From JAIVJZ01 sp035296385 (GTDB taxonomy: Bacteria > Acidobacteriota > Blastocatellia > Pyrinomonadales > Pyrinomonadaceae): DNA of 18,897 nt. Location of the stretch: assembly GCA_035296385.1 (NCBI GenBank), contig DATHBB010000007.1, positions 1-18,897 on the forward strand. The letters run 5' to 3'. Of the stretch, positions 14,774 to 18,897 are shown in pieces (within the stretch, counting starts at the first letter, position 1; each line of letters starts with the position of its first letter). The notes below the pieces were generated by a model. The model did not search any database, was not told the DNA's origin, and saw only the letters and a list, made by a program, of their open reading frames with translations. The translations under genes were made by a program, and so were the position numbers.

Positions 14774-15162
14774 CGCCGCGCGGCATGACCCGACTCAAAA
14801 TCCTGCTCGTGCTCGTCGGCGTCTTCCTGCTCGGCGGCGTGACGGGCGCGTCGCTCGACAGTTTCTACCGCCTGCGCGGCCACACACGCGAGCATCGCGG
14901 CGGCGGCAAGGGCGACATGTTCGAGAAGATGCGCCGCGACCTCAACCTGAGCGAGCAACAGTCAACCGAGATACGCGCCATACTCGACCAGACGCGCAAC
15001 GAATACCGCGCGCTGCGCGCCGAAGCGCGCCCGCGCTACGACGCCGTGCGCCAGAACGCGCGCACGCGCATACGCGCCCTGCTCACGACCGAACAGCAAA
15101 AACTCTTCGACGCCAAGAACGCCGAACGAGACGCGCGGCGCGATCAGGACAACGACAAATAA
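14770..15162 (+). CDS. Spy/CpxP/ZraP-like periplasmic stress protein
   Basis: The product is 130 aa and begins inside the previous gene's stop (ATGA), with a GGGGGA ribosome site, so translation is coupled. An N-terminal hydrophobic segment (about 8-28) serves as anchor or signal. The external part is helical: MFEKMRRDLNLSEQQSTEIR contains a LTxxQ-like motif (NLSEQQ), and RIRALLTTEQQKLFDAKN contains a second (LTTEQQ). This is the pattern of Spy/CpxP chaperones and of membrane-tethered metal/stress sensors placed beside ECF sigma factors. It is the last gene of the sigma/membrane-protein/Spy unit and the second Spy-like gene in the window. Confidence 0.85.
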   Translation: MTPRGMTRLKILLVLVGVFLLGGVTGASLDSFYRLRGHTREHRGGGKGDMFEKMRRDLNLSEQQSTEIRAILDQTRNEYRALRAEARPRYDAVRQNARTRIRALLTTEQQKLFDAKNAERDARRDQDNDK

Positions 15163-15213
15163 AAGTGGACGGCGAAAAATAAGAAGCGCGCCCTGTAAGA
15201 AGCCGATTGTTGA

Positions 15214-15425
15214 TTGAGAAGTCCCGTTAGGGACGATTGATAGTAGCCCGGCACTTCAGTGCCGGGATCATTCGAGATTAAACGAGTTGAGTCCCGTAGG
15301 GACGATTGAAAGTTACTTATCACAACTTTCAATCGTCCCTACGGGACTCTCTTAACATTTATGCACATCGTTCCCAGCCATAAATGGCTGGGCTATTATC
15401 AATCGTCCCTGACGGGACTTCTCAA
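15214..15425. repeat. Nested palindromic intergenic repeat
   Basis: Outer arms at 15214-15249 and 15390-15425 are reverse complements of 36 bases with two mismatches. Inside them is a perfect 26-bp inverted repeat (15289-15314 and 15324-15349) with a 9-nt loop. All four arms share the core GTCCCGT(Y)AGGGACGATTGA. Two further perfect hairpins are included: CCCGGCACT..AGTGCCGGG (15247-15266) and CCCAGCCA..TGGCTGGG (15373-15392). The right outer arm reaches into the stop codon of the GNAT gene (15422-15424). The layout suggests insertion of mobile palindromic (REP/MITE-like) units. No transposase is present nearby. Confidence 0.92.
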
Positions 15426-16000
15426 ACCGTCTCCAACTTCCGCGCCATCAACAGATCGTTTTGCGGATCGTCGCCGACTTGAAAGACGTGCTCGCCCACC
15501 ACCTCGAAGCCCCACTTCCGGTAGAAAGCGATGGCGCGCTCGTTGTGCTCCCAGACGCCGAGCCACATCGTCTCGTGTCCCGCGCGCCGCGCCGCCACCA
15601 ACAACTCACGCATGAGGCGCGCGCCCGCGCCGCTCCCCAACCGCTCGCGCGCCACATACAAACGCGCGAGTTCTACCGGCCTGCTGCCCGCGACGCAATC
15701 GGGCGTCTCGTCGCTCGCGAACAGTTTGGCGTAGCCGACCGCAACCGCCGTCTCATCAACGTCGCGCGCTTCCGCGATCAGGAAGGTCGAGCGCGCGTCC
15801 GCGAGTTCCGCCTGCTGCTGCGCCGTGCCGAACGCGGCGTCCAGATAAGCGCGCATGTCTTCGGGGCGACAACTCTCTACGAAGGTTTCGTAAAACGTGC
15901 GCGCGCCGAGTTCGGCGAGCAACGCAGCGTCGCCGCCCGCGCCCGTGCTCGTGGAGGCGCGTCGGATTCTAATGCGTGGCGCGTCGCCGTCGTTCGACAT
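15422..16000 (-). CDS. GNAT-family N-acetyltransferase
   Basis: The product is 192 aa, a typical length for a single GNAT domain. The acetyl-CoA-binding motif A is clear at about residues 112-135: ARLYVARERLGSGAGARLM, with the R/Q-x-x-G-x-G/A loop at 120-125. Motif B follows as LGVWEHNERAIAFYRKWGFE (about 147-166). The N-terminal substrate region includes ARTFYETF and RPEDMRAYLDAAFG. The substrate (small molecule or protein N-terminus) cannot be told. It starts 16 nt after the glutathione peroxidase stop, so the two are probably one transcript. Its stop codon lies within the edge of the palindromic repeat. Confidence 0.92.
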   Translation of the reverse strand: MSNDGDAPRIRIRRASTSTGAGGDAALLAELGARTFYETFVESCRPEDMRAYLDAAFGTAQQQAELADARSTFLIAEARDVDETAVAVGYAKLFASDETPDCVAGSRPVELARLYVARERLGSGAGARLMRELLVAARRAGHETMWLGVWEHNERAIAFYRKWGFEVVGEHVFQVGDDPQNDLLMARKLETV

Positions 16001-16016
16001 CTCGAACCCGCGCCGC

Positions 16017-16607
16017 TTACTTGAGCGCCGACTCGATAGCGCCGGTCACCTTCGCGTCCTCCGGCTTATCGGCGGACTCGAAGCGGGCGATAATTTTGCC
16101 GTCCTTCGAGACGAGAAACTTGTTGAAGTTCCATTTGATCTCGCCCGCGAATTCGGGATTGGTTTCACGCTCCGTGAGGTACTTGTAGAGCGGGTGCTTG
16201 TCGTCGCCCTTGACGGAGATTTTCGAGAAGACCGGAAACGTCACGCCGTAGTTGATGCGGCAGAACTGTTGAATCTCCTCGTCCGAGCCCGGCTCCTGCG
16301 CGCCGAAGTTGTTGGCCGGAAAGCCGAGAATAGTGAAGCCCTGATCTTTGTAACGCTCGTAAATCTTTTGCAGCCCCTCGTACTGCGGCGTGTAGCCGCA
16401 CTTGCTCGCCACGTTGACGAGCATGACGACCTTGCCGCGATAGTCAGAGAGTTTTACGTCCTGACCCTTGGAGTTTTTGAGTGTGAAGTCGTACACAGAT
16501 TTGGCCGTTCCCTTTCCGTCCGTTTTCGAGTCCTTCGCCTTGACGAAGAACAGAGCCAGCGACGAGACGGCCACACAGACCGCCGCGCCGATTAAAAATT
16601 TCTTCAT
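16017..16607 (-). CDS. Exported glutathione peroxidase family protein (thioredoxin-type)
   Basis: The start ATG at 16607 has AGGAA about 7 nt upstream. The product is 196 aa with an N-terminal hydrophobic signal or anchor (residues about 4-22), so it acts outside the cytoplasm. The GPx fold is complete: VMLVNVASKCGYTPQYEGL with the peroxidatic Cys at about residue 70, GFPANNFGAQEPGSDEEI with Gln about 104, and KWNFNKFLV with Trp/Asn about 159-160. A second Cys in FCRINYGVTFPVF (about 116) matches the resolving Cys of thioredoxin-dependent GPx proteins, so thioredoxin-like reductants are more likely than glutathione. It reduces hydrogen or lipid peroxides. The GNAT gene follows after 16 nt. 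Confidence 0.93.
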   Translation of the reverse strand: MKKFLIGAAVCVAVSSLALFFVKAKDSKTDGKGTAKSVYDFTLKNSKGQDVKLSDYRGKVVMLVNVASKCGYTPQYEGLQKIYERYKDQGFTILGFPANNFGAQEPGSDEEIQQFCRINYGVTFPVFSKISVKGDDKHPLYKYLTERETNPEFAGEIKWNFNKFLVSKDGKIIARFESADKPEDAKVTGAIESALK

Positions 16608-16646
16608 TACGTTTTTCCTATTTTAGTTTGTTGTTACGTGTCAGAC

Positions 16647-16757
16647 AAAACCTTCACCGCAGAGACGCAGAGCAAAGCCGCAGAGCACCGCAGAGAAGAT
16701 CATTCAACTCTCCGCGCTAACTCTGCGTGATCTCTGCGCCTCTGCGGTGAAGGTTTT
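16647..16757. repeat. Palindromic repeat between dnaE and the peroxidase gene
   Basis: Arms at 16647-16672 and 16732-16757 are reverse complements of 26 bases with one mismatch. The left arm and inner part iterate the unit CGCAGAG/CCGCAGAG. Read on the minus strand, the hairpin lies just downstream of dnaE and ends in GGTTTTG, so it could act as a weak terminator. It resembles CGCAGAG-type dispersed repeats common in environmental bacteria (memory, unverified). Confidence 0.85.
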
Positions 16758-16816
16758 TATTTCTATCCAATTACAACTTGCTCTAAATCGCTTCGCCCCG
16801 CAACGGTCGTGAGCGA

Positions 16817-18897
16817 TCAACTGGCCGTGTTCATTTCGACCCAGTTGATTCTAACACCGGCGGCGGCGAGCGCTGCATCGAGCCGCTCGTCCTGACACAC
16901 GCGTATGAAGCGCGCAGGTTGCGCGCGCACGCGGAAGCCTTCCTGTCGCAGGTGCAGTTCGAGAAAAACTTCGCAGTCGCCGGGGCTTGCGAGCAAAGCC
17001 TGCGACACCGCCTCGCACTTCTCGCGTATGTCCACGCCTTCGGGCAGTTCGATGACGAGCGAACGAATCGTGCCGCCCGCGCCCCTCGCACTTTGTTTCT
17101 GAAGCCAGGGGTTGTGCGCGGGGATGCGCGCTTTTTCCAGCAAATAGATTTCGTCGCAGACGACCGTTGAAGAACTGTCGCTGCCGTCGAGCCTGCCCGT
17201 GACGAGAAGCAGCGCGTCGTTGGCCGCGTCCTTCCCCTTCGACTTGAACGCTTCCGGCCAGAGGACGCACTTCACGGAACTGCCCGACAAATCTTCCAGA
17301 CGAAAGTAAGCGTACTTGTCGCCCTTCTTCGTGTTGCGCACGGTGAAATCGGAGACGACGCCCGCGAGCCTGACGCGCGCGTCCGTCGCGGCTGCGGCGA
17401 GGTCGGCCACCGTGCCGCACTTGAGTTCTCCGATCTTCTCAAGGAAGTCTTCGAGCGGGTGGCCGGAGACGTAGAAGCCGATGGCCGCCTTCTCGTGTGC
17501 GAGCAATTCTTTGTGCGACCACTCGGCGGCCTGATTATATTGATCCGTCTCTTCCGCCTCCGCCGTGTAACCTCCGGCCAAACCGAACATGTCCGCCTGC
17601 CCGTTGTCGCGCTCGCGCCGCTTGCGCCCGCCGCGCTCAAGTGCGCGGTCAACGCTCGCGTGCAAACACGCGCGCCACTCCTGCAACCCCTTGTCTTCCG
17701 GCTTGAACGAATCGAACGCGCCCGCGCAGACGAGACTTTCCAGCACGCGCTTGCCCGCGCCCTTTTCGCCCACGCGCTCCGCGAAGTCGTAGATGGAACG
17801 AAAACGCTCCTCGCCGCGCGCCTGTATCATCGCGCTCACGGCGGATTGACCGATGCCCTTGATGGCCGCCAGCCCGAAGCGTATCGCGCCCTTAACGGGT
17901 GTGAAGCCCGCGCCCGATTCGTTCACGTCGGGCGGCAGAAGCTTGATCCGTTGCGAGCGTAGTTCTGAGCCGTACTTGAAAATCTTCGTCGCGTCGTCAG
18001 CCGTGTAAGTCATCACGGCGGCGTAGAAGTGTTCGGGGTATTGCGCTTTGAGATACGCGGTCTGGTAGGCGACGTGCGCGTAGGCGACCGAGTGCGAGCG
18101 GTTGAAGCCGTAGTCGGCGAACTGAGCCATGAGACGAAAAATCTCGCGCGCCTTCTTCTTCTGAATCTTGTTCTTCGCGCAGCCGTCCATAAACTTCTGT
18201 TCGTGGACGGCCATCTCCTCGCGGTTCTTCTTGCCCATCGCGCGGCGCATGAGGTCGGCTTCGCCCAGGGAGTATCCGCCGAGCCGCTGCGCGAGCTGCA
18301 TGATCTGTTCCTGATAGACGAGGATGCCGTAGGTGTTCTGGAGAATCTCTTCCATCTCCCCGGTCAGGTACTCGACCGGCTTCTTGCCGTGGTAGCGGTC
18401 GATGTAATCGTCGACCATGCCGCCGTCGAGCGGCCCCGGACGATAGAGCGCGTTCAGGGCCGAGAGGTCTTCGATGGACTTCGGCTTGAGCTTGCGGCAA
18501 ATCTCCTGCATCCCCGTCGATTCAAACTGGAAGACCGCCTCCGTTCGACCCTGCCCGAACAGCTTGTAAGTCTTCTCGTCGTCGAGCGGAATCTCCGACC
18601 AGACGATCTCGCGTCCGTGCATCTCCCTGATCGTCTTGCAGCATTGATTGATGATCGAGAGCGTGGTCAGGCCGAGGAAGTCCATCTTGAGCATGCCCGT
18701 CTTTTCCAGATCGGACATCTCGAACTGCGTGGTGAACTCGTGCTTGTTGTTGACGGCCACAGGGATCAACTCTTCGAGCGGCTGCGGCGAGATGACGACG
18801 CCCGCCGCGTGCACGGACGAGTGGCGCGCGAAGCCTTCGAGCCGCCGCGCGATCTCGATGACCTTGCGCGTCTGCGCGTCGCGCTCAACGGCCTGCT
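16817..18897 (-). CDS. dnaE: DNA polymerase III alpha subunit, C-terminal part (cut by window edge)
   Basis: About 693 codons are visible; the frame stays open to the right edge, so the PHP domain and the first two catalytic aspartates lie outside. Visible parts in order: RHSSVHAAGVVIS; the palm segment MLKMDFLGLTTL, whose Asp is the third catalytic residue; FQFESTGM and NALYRPGPLDGGM; YQEQIM; RSHSVAYAHVAYQTAYLKAQYP; a helix-hairpin-helix (AAIKGIGQSAVSAMI) with the fingers/clamp-binding area; and an OB fold (VRLAGVVSDFTVRNTKKGD, about 17390-17235). This is the replicative polymerase. A GTG at 18814 within the HAAG motif is not a start. The gene is intact as far as seen. The repeat at 16647-16757 follows its end. 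Confidence 0.97.
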   Translation of the reverse strand, partial: QAVERDAQTRKVIEIARRLEGFARHSSVHAAGVVISPQPLEELIPVAVNNKHEFTTQFEMSDLEKTGMLKMDFLGLTTLSIINQCCKTIREMHGREIVWSEIPLDDEKTYKLFGQGRTEAVFQFESTGMQEICRKLKPKSIEDLSALNALYRPGPLDGGMVDDYIDRYHGKKPVEYLTGEMEEILQNTYGILVYQEQIMQLAQRLGGYSLGEADLMRRAMGKKNREEMAVHEQKFMDGCAKNKIQKKKAREIFRLMAQFADYGFNRSHSVAYAHVAYQTAYLKAQYPEHFYAAVMTYTADDATKIFKYGSELRSQRIKLLPPDVNESGAGFTPVKGAIRFGLAAIKGIGQSAVSAMIQARGEERFRSIYDFAERVGEKGAGKRVLESLVCAGAFDSFKPEDKGLQEWRACLHASVDRALERGGRKRRERDNGQADMFGLAGGYTAEAEETDQYNQAAEWSHKELLAHEKAAIGFYVSGHPLEDFLEKIGELKCGTVADLAAAATDARVRLAGVVSDFTVRNTKKGDKYAYFRLEDLSGSSVKCVLWPEAFKSKGKDAANDALLLVTGRLDGSDSSSTVVCDEIYLLEKARIPAHNPWLQKQSARGAGGTIRSLVIELPEGVDIREKCEAVSQALLASPGDCEVFLELHLRQEGFRVRAQPARFIRVCQDERLDAALAAAGVRINWVEMNTAS

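Noticed and set aside
15361..15615. Short frames reading YQSSLTGLL near the nested palindrome
   Set aside because: These are translations of the repeat itself on both strands, not genes.
16620..16648. Sigma-70-like promoter (TTGTCT, 17 bp, TAAAAT) before the peroxidase gene on the minus strand
   Set aside because: The spacing is good, but the expected transcription start would fall inside or after the ribosome site, so I did not list it as a feature.

Overview
This 18.9 kb window comes from a GC-rich Gram-negative chromosome. The coding style, the RND/TolC envelope genes, the Spy-like and glycine-zipper secreted proteins and several families of palindromic intergenic repeats suggest an Acidobacteriota genome, possibly Blastocatellia. 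That assignment is inference from gene content, since no rRNA or other phylogenetic marker is present except a partial dnaE.

Region 1 (about 436-8748, minus strand) is a tripartite efflux operon. Read in transcription order it encodes a lipoprotein membrane-fusion protein (acrA-like), an HAE1-type RND pump (acrB-like), a TolC-family outer-membrane channel with a long Pro/Gln/Thr-rich N-terminal linker, a second minimal lipoyl/coiled-coil adaptor, and a small membrane protein. The small membrane protein has an in-frame UGA in the middle of what looks like one continuous coding region. The tolC/adaptor boundary carries a 29-bp tandem duplication, and the adaptor's ATG lies in the copy nearer that gene.

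Region 2 (8749-12061) holds a divergent unrecognised 253-aa protein, a perfect bidirectional terminator, a truncated EF-hand/dockerin-like gene remnant, a LolA-fold membrane-anchored protein, and about 750 bp of apparently gene-free sequence.

Region 3 (12062-15162, plus strand) is an envelope-stress-like neighbourhood. A Spy/CpxP-like periplasmic protein, a basic secreted NGR-repeat protein and a secreted glycine-zipper protein end at a terminator. They are followed by an ECF sigma factor, a single-pass membrane protein in the anti-sigma position, and a second Spy/CpxP-like protein whose start overlaps the preceding stop.

Region 4 (15163-18897, minus strand apart from repeats) has a nested palindromic intergenic repeat, a GNAT acetyltransferase, an exported thioredoxin-type glutathione peroxidase, another palindromic repeat, and the C-terminal part of dnaE, which runs off the right edge.

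No CRISPR array, tRNA, rRNA, transposase or phage gene was found. The items most worth a second look are the in-frame UGA protein, the duplication at the tolC/adaptor junction, the nested palindrome, and the sigma/membrane-protein/Spy cassette.
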